Assembly: GCA_965196985.1 (NCBI GenBank)
Contig: CBDALO010000168.1
Location: 1 to 64,000, forward strand
Source: 2-12-FULL-35-23 sp965196985
GTDB taxonomy: Bacteria; Pseudomonadota; Gammaproteobacteria; UBA12402
Length of the DNA stretch: 64,000 bases
Direction of reading: 5' to 3'
The translations under genes and the position numbers were made by a program. Numbering within the stretch: position 1 is the stretch's first letter; every line of letters begins with the position of its first letter. Shown here piece by piece: positions 27,649-36,573 of the stretch. The notes below the pieces were generated by a model, which did no database searches, was not told the origin of the DNA, and saw nothing but the letters and a program-made list of their open reading frames with translations.

Positions 27649-27846
27649 AAGCCTCATAGCAAGTGCGAGGCTTCTTAATACGTCCCTTCCTTAAGATAAG
27701 GAAGGTCAGGATGGATTATATATAAAAAAATAACCTCCTTTTAAAACTAACCATCCTTAAATCCCCCGCCTCGCATTCGCTCGGCCGCCCCCTTTTAGAA
27801 GAAGGGGGCTGTTTTTTTATAAAGCTTCATAGCAAGTATCAAGCTT
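27649..27846. repeat. Intergenic repeat block with paired hairpins
   Basis: Two related 25-bp hairpins with the shared core tcatagcaagt lie at 27649-27673 and 27822-27846. Between them is a block (cgtcccttccttaagataag at 27679, then aaatcccccgcctcgcattc near 27757) whose two halves recur at 32111 and 32412. This looks like a dispersed intergenic repeat family of the genome. Confidence 0.55.
27787..27818 (+). terminator. Rho-independent terminator-like hairpin
   Basis: GC stem gccccctt/aagggggc with a short loop, followed by a run of T after ctg. It lies between the convergent dat and lipocalin genes and would end transcripts from dat. It overlaps the dispersed repeat block, so its role as a terminator may be secondary. 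Confidence 0.6.
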
Positions 27847-27868
27847 TCCTAGCACCATACATTAGGCT

Positions 27869-28413
27869 CTACTCCGTCGCTAACATTCTGCGTAGACTTT
27901 TGCTGCAGGCTTGCGCGGTATGGTGGATTTCTTTAATTGGATAACCGTGATCAGCAGCGAGTTGGATCAATTTATCAAGTATCATTTTGTCGATAATAGG
28001 CTGGCGGGCAAGTATCCAAAGTTTAGAGCGAGCTTGGTTGCCAACGACAGCATATTGATAGTGTGGATCAACGTAGAGTATCCAGTAGCTTCCTGTAAAA
28101 GGCCAAAAGAATTGAGTTTTTAAACGGTGGTTGTTTTTACTGATAGACCAAGCTTTACCGCGAGCAACGGCTGGCCAGCCATTACGCCAGCAAGCATTGA
28201 CCACGTGTAGTTTATTTTTTTTGTTAAGGAGTAGCTGGCCTGAGTGCAAGCACATGCGCGTTGTATAGCAAGAGGGATACTGGCAACTTCATACCATAGA
28301 CCGCTATAAAGTTTGAGATTTATAGTTTCAACGTTGGAAGGTAAAGCGCTTGCAAAGCTTAATGAGCTAGTAATTAGTAATAGAGCTAATAAAAAAACGC
28401 TTATTCTCTGCAT
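27869..28413 (-). pseudogene. blc: Lipocalin (Blc-like) with a frameshift in a poly-A run
   Basis: The N-terminal frame (28413 down to about 28230) has a signal peptide and the lipocalin signature LYSGLWYEVASIP. The C-terminal frame (about 28236 down to 27869) continues the barrel: GKAWSISKN, FFWPFTGSYWILYVDP, YAVVGNQARSKLWILARQP, the usual Blc strands. The switch lies at an A8 run (28225-28235 region). With one base changed the protein would be about 180 residues, normal for Blc, an outer-membrane or periplasmic lipid-binding protein. No lipobox Cys is obvious. A homopolymer sequencing error or phase variation could also explain the break. Confidence 0.8.
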
Positions 28414-29228
28414 GCCTGGATGCTCATTTCTAGTTGTTGAATACGGCGATTGTCTGCTTGTGTAACGATAAACTGAAAATCTTTAATTCGTGCTTGCTCA
28501 CCACGCTTAGGTAAGTGGCCAAGTTGATTAAGCACTAGACCTCCAATGGTATCAAACTGAGCGCTGCTCAGCTGGCAGGAAAAATGCTCGTTAAAATCTT
28601 CTATGGGTGTTAGCGCATTAATTTGGTAGCGATTTTCAGTGAGTTTGTGAATAAAGCAAGTTTCCTTATCCGGATCAAACTCATCTTCGATATCACCAAC
28701 GATTTGTTCAAGCACGTCTTCAATAGTAATTAAACCTGCAATGCCACCGTATTCATCAGCAACAATAGCTAGGTGGTTATGGGTGCGGCGAAAGTCTTTT
28801 AGCAGGCTGTCTAGTCGCTTGCCTTCAGGGACAAAACTAGCTGGACGCAAGATAGTGTGGATATCAAAGTATTCGTGATCTTTGGCAAAGTAGGATTTTA
28901 ATAGGTCTTTTGCAAGCAACAGTCCTTTCACTTCATCACGGGTTGCACCAATAACAGGGAAGCGTGAGTGACCTGACTCAATAATAACGGGTAGCACTTC
29001 TTCAACGTTCGCATTTTCTTTGATAACGATCATTTGTGAGCGAGGAACCATGATGTCCCTCACCTGCATTTCTGCAACTTGTAATACGCCTTCTAGCATG
29101 GCGAGGACTTCATTGTTTAGCAGTTCTCGTCGCTGGGCGTCACGGAGGAGGTGAATTAAGTCATTGCGAGTTTGAGGTTCTTTAGTTAAAGCGGCGCTTA
29201 ATTTATTGAACCAGCTTTTTTTAGTCAT
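28401..29228 (-). CDS. corC: CorC/HlyC-family CBS-domain protein
   Basis: 275 residues from ATG 29228, which overlaps the ybeY stop. Two CBS domains (MQVRDIMVPRSQM and the second ending YGGIAGLITIEDVLEQIVGDIEDEFD) are followed by the CorC_HlyC domain (about residues 195-270). In E. coli the homologue YbeX/CorC follows ybeY and is linked to magnesium/cobalt handling and ribosome maturation. There is no TM region, so this is the soluble class. Its 3' end overlaps the lipocalin start region by 13 bp. Confidence 0.93.
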   Translation of the reverse strand: MTKKSWFNKLSAALTKEPQTRNDLIHLLRDAQRRELLNNEVLAMLEGVLQVAEMQVRDIMVPRSQMIVIKENANVEEVLPVIIESGHSRFPVIGATRDEVKGLLLAKDLLKSYFAKDHEYFDIHTILRPASFVPEGKRLDSLLKDFRRTHNHLAIVADEYGGIAGLITIEDVLEQIVGDIEDEFDPDKETCFIHKLTENRYQINALTPIEDFNEHFSCQLSSAQFDTIGGLVLNQLGHLPKRGEQARIKDFQFIVTQADNRRIQQLEMSIQACRE

Positions 29229-29718
29229 CTTTTGCTCCAGTAATGCGGTAAGGATTAGGGTAGCCAAGTTGTTGCAAGAGTTTGATTTCTAGTGCTTCCA
29301 TAATTTCTGCTCCGTCGTCGCTTTGATGGTCGTAACCTTGTAAGTGTAGCATTCCGTGAGTTACTAGATGGGCCCAGTGGGCCTGAATGGTTTTGTCTTG
29401 TTGGTTGGCTTCTGTTGCAACTAACTGGGCGCAGATTACTAAGTCGCCTAGGTAGTGAGCTTCTCCTTCACATGAGTCTTCGTCATCGTAATAAAATGAT
29501 AATACGTTAGTTGGTTTATCTTTGTGGCGATAGTCACGGTTAAGTTGTTGGCTTTCGGTAGAGCTGACAATTCGAATGCAGACTTCATTCTGGCCTGGTT
29601 GTTGTAAGGCGTTGTTAGTCCAAAGCTGAAAGTCTGCTTGCGTTGGAAGTTCGTCGCTTGGCTCAATAGCTAATTGTATTTCAGTAATGATGGAGGAATC
29701 ACTGTTCTGCGTTTTCAT
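29221..29718 (-). CDS. ybeY: Endoribonuclease YbeY
   Basis: 165 residues from ATG 29718, chosen to fit the family start (MKTQNSDSSIITEIQL) and overlapping the ybeZ end by 20 bp. The zinc motif HGMLHLQGYDH is complete. YbeY acts in 16S rRNA 3' end maturation and ribosome quality control. Order ybeZ-ybeY-corC is the standard gammaproteobacterial operon. Confidence 0.95.
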   Translation of the reverse strand: MKTQNSDSSIITEIQLAIEPSDELPTQADFQLWTNNALQQPGQNEVCIRIVSSTESQQLNRDYRHKDKPTNVLSFYYDDEDSCEGEAHYLGDLVICAQLVATEANQQDKTIQAHWAHLVTHGMLHLQGYDHQSDDGAEIMEALEIKLLQQLGYPNPYRITGAKDD

Positions 29719-30664
29719 AGGCGTGGATAATGCTTTGGACAACGGGGTGTCGAATGACATCAGTTGCATCAAAAAAACTAAAGCTAATGTCGTTGACGCC
29801 GCGCAATAGGTTGATTACGTGTTTTAAGCCAGAGCGTTGATTTTTTAATAAATCAATTTGAGTCACATCACCTGTGATTACTGCGCGTGAACCAAAACCT
29901 ATACGAGTTAAAAACATTTTCATTTGTTCAGTAGTAGTATTTTGGCTTTCATCCAAGATGATGTAGGCATCGTTTAAAGTGCGACCACGCATATAAGCGA
30001 GTGGAGCAATTTCAATAATATTTTTTTCAATCAATTTCTCAACACGCTCGAAGCCGAGCATGGCATATAGGGCATCATAAATTGTGCGTAGGTAAGGGTC
30101 GACTTTTTGGGATAGGTCGCCAGGTAAAAAGCCTAAGCGTTCTCCCGCTTCAACGGCGGGGCGAACAAGCACTAGACGTTTTACGAGATCCTTTTCTAAG
30201 GCATCAATTGCGCAAGCAACGGCTAGAAAGGTTTTACCTGTCCCTGCAGGGCCAACGCCAAAATTAACGGTGTTGGTAAAGATATTTTGCAAATAGTGCT
30301 TTTGGTTATTGGTACGACCTTTGATAGCGCCTATTTTAGTGTGCAAGATTATTTCTTGATCTTCTTTGCTATCAGGCTGAGGGTGTTTATCTTTTTCACT
30401 ACGTAAGGTGATATGTACATCGTGTAACTCAATAGGGTTACCTGATTCGGTTTGCTGATAAAGCTGTTTAATCACATTGCTGGCCGCATTGACAGTTTCT
30501 TGTTTGCCAGTAATGGTGAATTGATGGCCTCGATAGTGAACTTCTACACCGAGGCGGTTTTCAATAAGTTGAATATTTTCGTCACATTGACCACAGAGGT
30601 TGGCCAGTCGCTCATTATCATCAGGGGTTAGGGTGAACTTATCCGTGTGGGTATTGTTACTCAT
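29699..30664 (-). CDS. ybeZ: PhoH-family ATPase YbeZ
   Basis: 321 residues. Walker A VGPAGTGKTFLAVACA and Walker B AYIILDESQNTT are both clear, with an N-terminal KH-like part. It is an RNA-associated PhoH-like protein that works with YbeY. It overlaps the miaB stop by 8 bp and ybeY at the other end, which fits tight translational coupling. Confidence 0.95.
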   Translation of the reverse strand: MSNNTHTDKFTLTPDDNERLANLCGQCDENIQLIENRLGVEVHYRGHQFTITGKQETVNAASNVIKQLYQQTESGNPIELHDVHITLRSEKDKHPQPDSKEDQEIILHTKIGAIKGRTNNQKHYLQNIFTNTVNFGVGPAGTGKTFLAVACAIDALEKDLVKRLVLVRPAVEAGERLGFLPGDLSQKVDPYLRTIYDALYAMLGFERVEKLIEKNIIEIAPLAYMRGRTLNDAYIILDESQNTTTEQMKMFLTRIGFGSRAVITGDVTQIDLLKNQRSGLKHVINLLRGVNDISFSFFDATDVIRHPVVQSIIHAYENAEQ

Positions 30665-31991
30665 CCAGGGTAATAATTTCTCCGCGTAGTGAGTTGTTTA
30701 ATGCTTTAGTGATTGTGACATCAACAAACTCACCGATCAAGCGTTGATTTCCTTTGAAATTAACGATGCGGTTATTTTCCGTCCTGCCCATTAATTCACC
30801 AGAGTCGCGTTTTGATGGGCCAGTTACTAGCAGGCGTTGGGTGGAGTCAACCATTGCTTGGCTGTTTTTTTGTGACTGTTCGTTGAGTAGGTTTTGCAAC
30901 TCGGTTAAGCGGCGTTTTTTAATTTCTAGTGGGGTATTGTCGACAAGGTTTGCTGCTGGTGTTCCAGGGCGTGCACTAAAAATAAAACTAAAGGAGTTAT
31001 CAAAAACGACTTCATCGACAAGTTGCATAGTTTTTTGAAATTCTTGTTCCGTTTCACCGGGGAAGCCGACGATAAAGTCAGAGCCGATGCTAATACCAGG
31101 ACGCACTTTGCGAAGTTTGCGGATTTTCGATTTAAACTCTAAGGTGGTGTAAGTACGTTTCATGGCGGCGAGCACTCGATCAGAACCTGATTGTACCGGC
31201 AGGTGTAAGTGTGTCGCTAGTTCGGGTACTTCAGCATAAGCTTCAATTAAGTTGTCATCAAAAGCATTAGGGTGTGAGGTGGTAAAGCGTAAACGGTCAA
31301 TGCCATCAATAGCTGCGGTATAGTGGATTAATAGGGCTAGGTCAGCAATGTTGCCATCATCCATTAAGCCGCGGTAGTCGTTAACGTTTTGTCCTAAAAA
31401 AGTAATTTCACGTACGCCTTGTTCTGCAAGGGTAACGGCTTCAGCAATTACGTCATCAAAAGGGCGGCTGATTTCTTCGCCACGGGTATAAGGCACAATG
31501 CAGTAACTGCAGTATTTGCTGCAACCTTCCATAATAGAGATCATGGCACTAGGGCCGTCTACTTTTGGTGCTGGTAGTTTGTCGAACTTTTCAATTTCAG
31601 GGAAGGAAACATCCACTACGCCTTTTTTTGTTGTTTCGCTAGCATTATAAAGGTCAGGTAGGCGATGAATGGTTTGTGGGCCAAAAACCATATCGACGTA
31701 AGGAGCACGTTTTAAGATTTCTTCACCTTCTTGGCTGGCAACACAACCACCTACACCGATTTTTAGCTGTAGGTTGACTTGTTTGAGTTTGCGGATACGA
31801 CCGAGTTCTGAGAAGACTTTTTCTTGAGCTTTTTCACGAATAGAGCAGGTGTTGAGGAGTACGATGTCAGCTTCATCAATGTTGTCAGTTTTTTCAGTGG
31901 CGCAGTGTTCAGCCAAGACGTCTTGCATACGAGCCGAGTCATACTCGTTCATCTGGCAGCCATAGGTTTTAATAAAGACTTTTTTGCTCAT
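30657..31991 (-). CDS. miaB: tRNA-2-methylthio-N6-dimethylallyladenosine synthase
   Basis: 444 residues, the normal length. MTTase N-terminal domain with KTYGCQMNEYDS, LLNTCSIREKA and VGGCVA; radical-SAM cluster motif GCSKYCSYCIVPYTRG; C-terminal TRAM domain. It adds a methylthio group to position 37 of tRNAs reading UNN codons, using two iron-sulphur clusters and SAM. It is the first gene of the miaB-ybeZ-ybeY-corC operon. Confidence 0.97.
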   Translation of the reverse strand: MSKKVFIKTYGCQMNEYDSARMQDVLAEHCATEKTDNIDEADIVLLNTCSIREKAQEKVFSELGRIRKLKQVNLQLKIGVGGCVASQEGEEILKRAPYVDMVFGPQTIHRLPDLYNASETTKKGVVDVSFPEIEKFDKLPAPKVDGPSAMISIMEGCSKYCSYCIVPYTRGEEISRPFDDVIAEAVTLAEQGVREITFLGQNVNDYRGLMDDGNIADLALLIHYTAAIDGIDRLRFTTSHPNAFDDNLIEAYAEVPELATHLHLPVQSGSDRVLAAMKRTYTTLEFKSKIRKLRKVRPGISIGSDFIVGFPGETEQEFQKTMQLVDEVVFDNSFSFIFSARPGTPAANLVDNTPLEIKKRRLTELQNLLNEQSQKNSQAMVDSTQRLLVTGPSKRDSGELMGRTENNRIVNFKGNQRLIGEFVDVTITKALNNSLRGEIITLDE

Positions 31992-32517
31992 TTGTTGCTC
32001 TTTGTTGCTGTGATTTAGGCGGGCAATTTTAGGGCTTTTGGGGTGAGATTGCTAGTGTTTTAAGGGTTGCTGTGGGAAAAGCCTGGGGTAAGAAGTAGGG
32101 TGAAACTTTTAAATCCCCGGCCTCGCATTTGCTCATTAAGAATCACTTAATATCCGGGGTGATGGTATTATAAGGAAGTCAAAATCTATTTATGCAACAA
32201 TGCCTTGAATCAAAGGGGGCTAACTTTCTAATCAGCTTAGTACGGTAGGTCGGTCCCAAGCGTAGCGCGGGCCGACACTGAATCACATCCACACTTCGTG
32301 TCGGCCTTCACTGGCACAATATTTAGAAGAATATTAAGACCTAACCAATGCCAGCTCAGGTCCGACCTACATTTTTTAAACCTGAGCCCTGTTCCCTAGC
32401 AGCTGATATCCAACCAGTACGTTCCCTCCTTAGAATAAGGAGGGTTAGGGTGGATTTATAAATAATGAACTTTCTTCAAATTACACCCTGTTTTCTGCAC
32501 TTAGCGTTCTGGTCAGG
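31992..32517. repeat. Intergenic region with REP-like and dispersed repeats
   Basis: 526 bp without a gene. It holds a REP-like unit gtaggtcggtcccaagcgta (32245 onward, ending gggccgaca) with an inverted partner ccgacctac at 32362-32370, a second copy of the taaatccccggcctcgcatt repeat (32110), and a copy of the cctccttagaataaggaggg repeat (32415-32434 region). The miaB promoter should lie near 32000-32050, but I see no clear site. Confidence 0.6.
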
Positions 32518-33240
32518 TTAAGCCTCTTGCTTGGTAGTAGCGAGTACTATCTCACGCAAGTTAACTGATTGTGGTTGTTGGTAAGCAAATAAAATCGTGC
32601 GAGCGATATCATCAGCAGCTAATACACCACCCATTTCTTCTTTCCAGTCAGCATAACCGTCTTTGATAGCTTGTGAGGTAGTATGACTGAGTAGTGGAGT
32701 CTCAACAGCACCTGGTGCAATAGTCATAACACGGACATTGTAAGGAGAAAGCTCTTCACGCACATTATCAGTCATACCATGGACGGCAAACTTAGTACCC
32801 GTGTAGGCAGCATGATTAGGGAAAGGCTTGATACCAGCAATTGAACTGATATTAATAATGGTGCCGTGTTGGCGTGCTTTCATGCCAGGCATAACCGCTT
32901 GCATGCCGTTTAAAACACCAAGGATATTCACATCAACCATAGTCTTCCATTCAGCAGCATTTTGATCAGCGATATCACCTAGCAGCATCACACCGGCATT
33001 ATTGATGATCGCATCAGCGGGGCCGTATTGTGATTCGGCTTTTTCAATGGCGGCTTTCAATGCTTCAATATCAGTGACATCAACTTTTTCGATCATTGTG
33101 TTAGGTAGGTTAAGCTCAGCGAGTTTGGCGGTATTGCGACCGATTAACAGTAACGGATGTCCTGCTTCGCTAAAGCGAACAGCGGTTTGCATGCCAATGC
33201 CAGAAGTGGCGCCAGTGATAATAATAAGTGGCTTATTCAT
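32518..33240 (-). CDS. Short-chain dehydrogenase/reductase (SDR)
   Basis: About 240 residues from ATG 33240 (MNKPLIIITG); ATG 33246 is only four bases from AAGGA, so the start is uncertain by two codons. Classical SDR motifs: TGATSGIGMQTA, NNAGVML, catalytic Ser in INISSIAG, YTGTKFAV (Tyr and Lys), and IAPGAVETPL. Substrate unknown; it resembles the YdfG-like group. It is the last chromosomal-looking gene before the accessory island. Confidence 0.9.
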   Translation of the reverse strand: MNKPLIIITGATSGIGMQTAVRFSEAGHPLLLIGRNTAKLAELNLPNTMIEKVDVTDIEALKAAIEKAESQYGPADAIINNAGVMLLGDIADQNAAEWKTMVDVNILGVLNGMQAVMPGMKARQHGTIINISSIAGIKPFPNHAAYTGTKFAVHGMTDNVREELSPYNVRVMTIAPGAVETPLLSHTTSQAIKDGYADWKEEMGGVLAADDIARTILFAYQQPQSVNLREIVLATTKQEA

Positions 33241-33329
33241 GATCATTATTTCCTTATTGATGGAGAGTGATTTACAAAGCAGTGCATTATAACGCATAAA
33301 AAAAAATGCAAAAGTAGCGTTGTGTTGAT

Positions 33330-33378
33330 TAGGGTCTATTTACATTTGCTTGGGGTAAGCAAATGTAAATAGACCCTA
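33330..33378. repeat. Perfect 22-bp inverted repeat (5-bp loop)
   Basis: Arms at 33330-33351 and 33357-33378 are exact complements around ggggt. The stem is AT-rich in its middle (ctatttacatttg). It lies between the divergent SDR and a small truncated gene. It could be a bidirectional stop signal, an operator or a small element remnant. Confidence 0.7.
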
Positions 33379-33445
33379 GCTATTTGCTTGCTTGAGAAAA
33401 ATGTCTATTTTGTTATCATGGCGGCCTTATAATTATAAAAAAGAC

Positions 33446-33630
33446 ATGTCGATGTCTGCTGAGTTAGATTCCCTTCGAGAGCTAATTGCTGAGAAACTGT
33501 CACCTAGGTATGCCTGTTCTTCGGAAGAGAGGTTGTTTTGGCAGTTGGTGCAGTTAAAGCTCGCTGAGCTTGTTGCACAGGATTTATCTCCAGTTGGTGT
33601 ACTAATTAACTTTTATCGTTATCTTACTGA
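33446..33630 (+). pseudogene. Small hypothetical gene truncated by IS982
   Basis: ATG 33446 opens a helical protein (MSMSAELDSLRELIAEKL, then EERLFWQLVQLKLAELV) of about 61 residues until the IS982 end at 33631. The reading frame then runs into the IS and stops. No family is recognised. Its remainder is not found on the other side of the IS982 element, so the site was rearranged. Confidence 0.45.
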
Positions 33631-34309
33631 AACCCCAGTTCGGAGTTAATAGTGATCAAGTAATTAAATTCTAATTGCTTGGCAACCTTTTCACTGCAGT
33701 AATTGTTAATGGCTCAATAATATAAGCAGCCAACCCAGCAACAAGATGTGTAATAGCATTTGCAACCGAGCGATGTCTGGTGTGCCAAATATGAAACTTA
33801 TGTTTCAAGCAGCCAAAAACAGTCTCAATGATCCCTCGCTGATTTAATAACTGTTGCTCGTGATCGCTAAGTGGCTGCGCATTTTTCATATTTTTTCTTT
33901 TGCGTGTAATTAACTTCAAACCGCTATCAAGTAGTTTTTCAAAAACAGCCTTCCCAATATAGCCTTTATCTCCGAAGGCCAAACCCTCCAGCCCTTCAAA
34001 CAATGAGACACCTGCAGCTAAATCATGATGATTGCCGGGCGTGACTTTAAAGGCGATTAACTCACCTATGTCATTGATTACTAAATGAAGTTTCAGACCA
34101 AAAAACCAACCAACAGATGTTTTTCCAAGTTTTGCAACCGCTTTAAATGTGCGGTGGCGTTTAGTGCGTTTAATGTGACAGTTTGGTAGGCAACTTGAGT
34201 CAATGTAGTAAATGCCACTACGCCTGCCACCGTTAAGAGTAATAAAAATTGTCAGTGGCATTAGCGCTCTAGGCATCAATTCAATAAAACGTGAGTAACT
34301 GGGTAAATT

Positions 34310-35778
34310 CTGAGAACTACCCAAAATTGTTATCTCCCTACCTGAACTGAATTCGATAATTCTTTTTGTTCTTCTTGAGAAACACTATTTTCTTTAAAAA
34401 ATTGCTCTACTAAGTGATACGTTAGAAGTTTTCTAATACCCTTCGCAATAAAGTGTCGTGTCACCTTGCCCTTACCATCTCCTAATTTAGCTAGCATAAT
34501 TGCGTAATCGTCATAAGCTTTTTCCTTACCTATCTCATACAAATATGAGGCCACATAAAAACATACAGCCAGTAGATTTTGTATCCCTTTAAAATTTTTT
34601 ATCTGCATATTTTCCCAGCCTAGTCCTTCCTTGAGAAATTTAAAAACATATTCAATTTTCGCACGAGATAGATAGGCTATGTATACCTCATACGCCTCAT
34701 CAAAAGTCGTTACTTTTTTATTAGTTAATAGCAGCATGTCATTCTTAAAAATTCTCCTACCATCTCTGCCTGTAATTTGGATTTTAATTGCATTGATGTT
34801 CTCAAACTCTCCAAAATAAATAGTTATTTTTCCGTCTTGTACGCAATTCTTTCCAACTGTTAACTTTTGGAATTGCTTTTCGCCTTGAGCATCAAAATCA
34901 GCGTTAATCAGCTTAAGCTTTTTACCATCATCACCTCTACCTTCTATTGTTCTTGTTATTTTTGAGCGAATAATAAAGTCTTGATCTAGGTTTGTATCAA
35001 TTAGTGAGAGATAGTCATTATCATCAAACTTTCTATCTAGAATATGGGTAATGGTTGCATCTTCATTCTTTGATTTTAGGCAGATTCCTATTTTTTCTAT
35101 TTCACGAATAGACAGCAGCTTTTTATTAAAGTAATCACCAGATTCATAAAGACTCTTGGCCTCTTTATCTCCCTCAAATGGCTTTCCAGCCTCTATTTTC
35201 TTAATATGCTCAGCTTTTAAAAACTTAGGGTCTTTATTGCTGTAGCTTACATGCGATAGTAGATGCACAGCCTTATCACCAGGTACTAATGCAACTGCGT
35301 TATGCGTGCTGTAACCATTGATAATATCCCCGTCCAGACTCCTTACTTTACCTAGATTTTCAGTTTGCTTGCTATGTGGCTTTCTAATATCAGAAGGATC
35401 ATGAAGAACATCAATTTTACTGGCGTGTGAAAGTTTTTCACAGCTCTGTTCTAGCAATACATCATTTGTTTTTATTGGATCTAAATCGGTGCTTTTATTT
35501 TCACCGGTAAGTGTACGAATCATCTTTTTATACTCATTGTTATCTTTTGATGAACTGAACAACTTACAACTACCTTCAGTTAATAGCTTTCCTACAATCG
35601 TCGATAGATTTTTTTAAAACAACTTTCCCAGTTAATTTTGAAAAAAGAGGGGCAGCGTAATCGGCGAAGTTTAACATTTATACTCATCTCGTTAGTCTTG
35701 TTAAAAAGACAAAGCATAGTCATTTTTACACAATATTTCAGCATTATTTTGCTGATTTAAATTTTGGGTAGTTTTCAG
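34310..35778 (-). mobile_element. IS4-family element, copy 1 (1469 bp)
   Basis: Terminal repeats ctgagaactacccaaaa and the complement of ctgaaaactacccaaaa. A duplication of at least 6 bp (taaatt) flanks it inside the IS982 transposase gene. It is nearly identical to copy 2 at 53083-54551. Confidence 0.93.
34330..35562 (-). CDS. IS4-family transposase
   Basis: 410 residues with the IS4 signature Y-x2-R-x3-E-x6-K in YLSRAKIEYVFKFLK. N-terminal HDPSDIRKPHSKQTENLG holds the first acidic residue and THILDRKFDDNDYL the second region; copy 2 reads DREF there, so this copy has Glu-to-Lys at that place. Whether that residue matters is not known. The frame is intact. Confidence 0.92.
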   Translation of the reverse strand: MFSSSKDNNEYKKMIRTLTGENKSTDLDPIKTNDVLLEQSCEKLSHASKIDVLHDPSDIRKPHSKQTENLGKVRSLDGDIINGYSTHNAVALVPGDKAVHLLSHVSYSNKDPKFLKAEHIKKIEAGKPFEGDKEAKSLYESGDYFNKKLLSIREIEKIGICLKSKNEDATITHILDRKFDDNDYLSLIDTNLDQDFIIRSKITRTIEGRGDDGKKLKLINADFDAQGEKQFQKLTVGKNCVQDGKITIYFGEFENINAIKIQITGRDGRRIFKNDMLLLTNKKVTTFDEAYEVYIAYLSRAKIEYVFKFLKEGLGWENMQIKNFKGIQNLLAVCFYVASYLYEIGKEKAYDDYAIMLAKLGDGKGKVTRHFIAKGIRKLLTYHLVEQFFKENSVSQEEQKELSNSVQVGR

Positions 35779-36113
35779 TAAATTAGGGAAGTAATGTCCC
35801 CAGTATGTTCTTAGAAAGCCAGTATAAAAATATTTAAAGTTTCTATAGCCGATCATTTGGAACAAAATCATGATTGTCATAATCTCGCTATAAGCTAAAC
35901 AACAAGGTGGACCTGACTTTTTTTCTGCAGATGAAGGGAGTAGATCTTTGCGCTCAAGTGCTGCAAATTCCTCAGCAAAATCATCTATGCGACAAAATAA
36001 CTCTATAACCTCGCGCTCATGTATCATAACCACATCCATTATTAGTAATAATTTCAAAAGGTTATATAAGTTTTTCACTAAATCCAAGGCTGCCATAACT
36101 CCGAACTGGGGTT

Positions 36114-36573
36114 AAAGTAATAATTTCCTTACGAACTAAAATTGGGTTCTGATCAAGTAGTTTCATTTTTAAGCATCCAAAAAACGTAGGTTTTCTTTAC
36201 ACGCGAGTCGATTGCCTTTTCCCGCCCAAACCCGTAAGATTCTTGCCTAAGAAAGGTGTCTAGTTTTCAATATTAATGAATTTAATAACACTATTGAGTT
36301 ACCAGACAAAAATAGACCAACTGGAGGTATCCGTTCAATATCAGCATGATTTGAAAATAATTCAAAAAGTTCTTGACAGCTTTTTCGTGCAAATTTGGAA
36401 ATTTTATATTGGAATCATCGTGTGTCATAAAAGCATGATGTGCGCTCTATAACAACGCTGTATGCTCGGATTATTTTTTCATCGATCAGGTTCATGGCTT
36501 AAAAATAATTTCAGCAGTACGGCCATCTGTGTGGGGAAAATTTACCTTTTCAAACCCGTGGTATACTCTTCCT
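36114..36573. other. Junction region with a small gene stub
   Basis: 460 bp without an intact gene. Directly next to IS982, a minus-strand stub from ATG 36166 reads MKLLDQNPILVRKEI before it meets the IS end. The rest has no coding signal. The left end of the IS66-like element probably lies inside this stretch, but I could not identify its terminal repeat. Confidence 0.4.

Larger units (their letters stand above)
33671..36027 (-). pseudogene. IS982-family transposase, interrupted
   Basis: N-terminal part at about 35779-36027 (MIHEREVIELFCRIDDFAEEF, AYSEIMTIMILFQMIGYRN, ending YFPNLL) and C-terminal part at 33671-34309 (YSRFIELMPRALMPL, YYIDSSCLPNCH with the first Asp, GWFFGLKLHLV, FGDKGYIG, and the final RGIIETVFGCLK with Glu). 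Together they make a normal IS982 DDE transposase of about 290 residues. The IS4 insertion inactivates it. Confidence 0.88.
33631..36113 (-). mobile_element. IS982-family element split by an IS4-family copy
   Basis: Inverted ends aaccccagttcggagtta (33631-33648) and its complement (36096-36113). It contains one IS982 transposase in two parts with an IS4 element between them. No target duplication is visible outside the ends; the left flank cuts a plus-strand gene and the right flank cuts a different minus-strand gene. Confidence 0.85.

Noticed and set aside
34310..35778. IS4-family protein as a host gene of unknown function
   Set aside because: Two near-identical copies with inverted ends and target duplications, plus the Y-R-E-K signature, identify it as a transposase.
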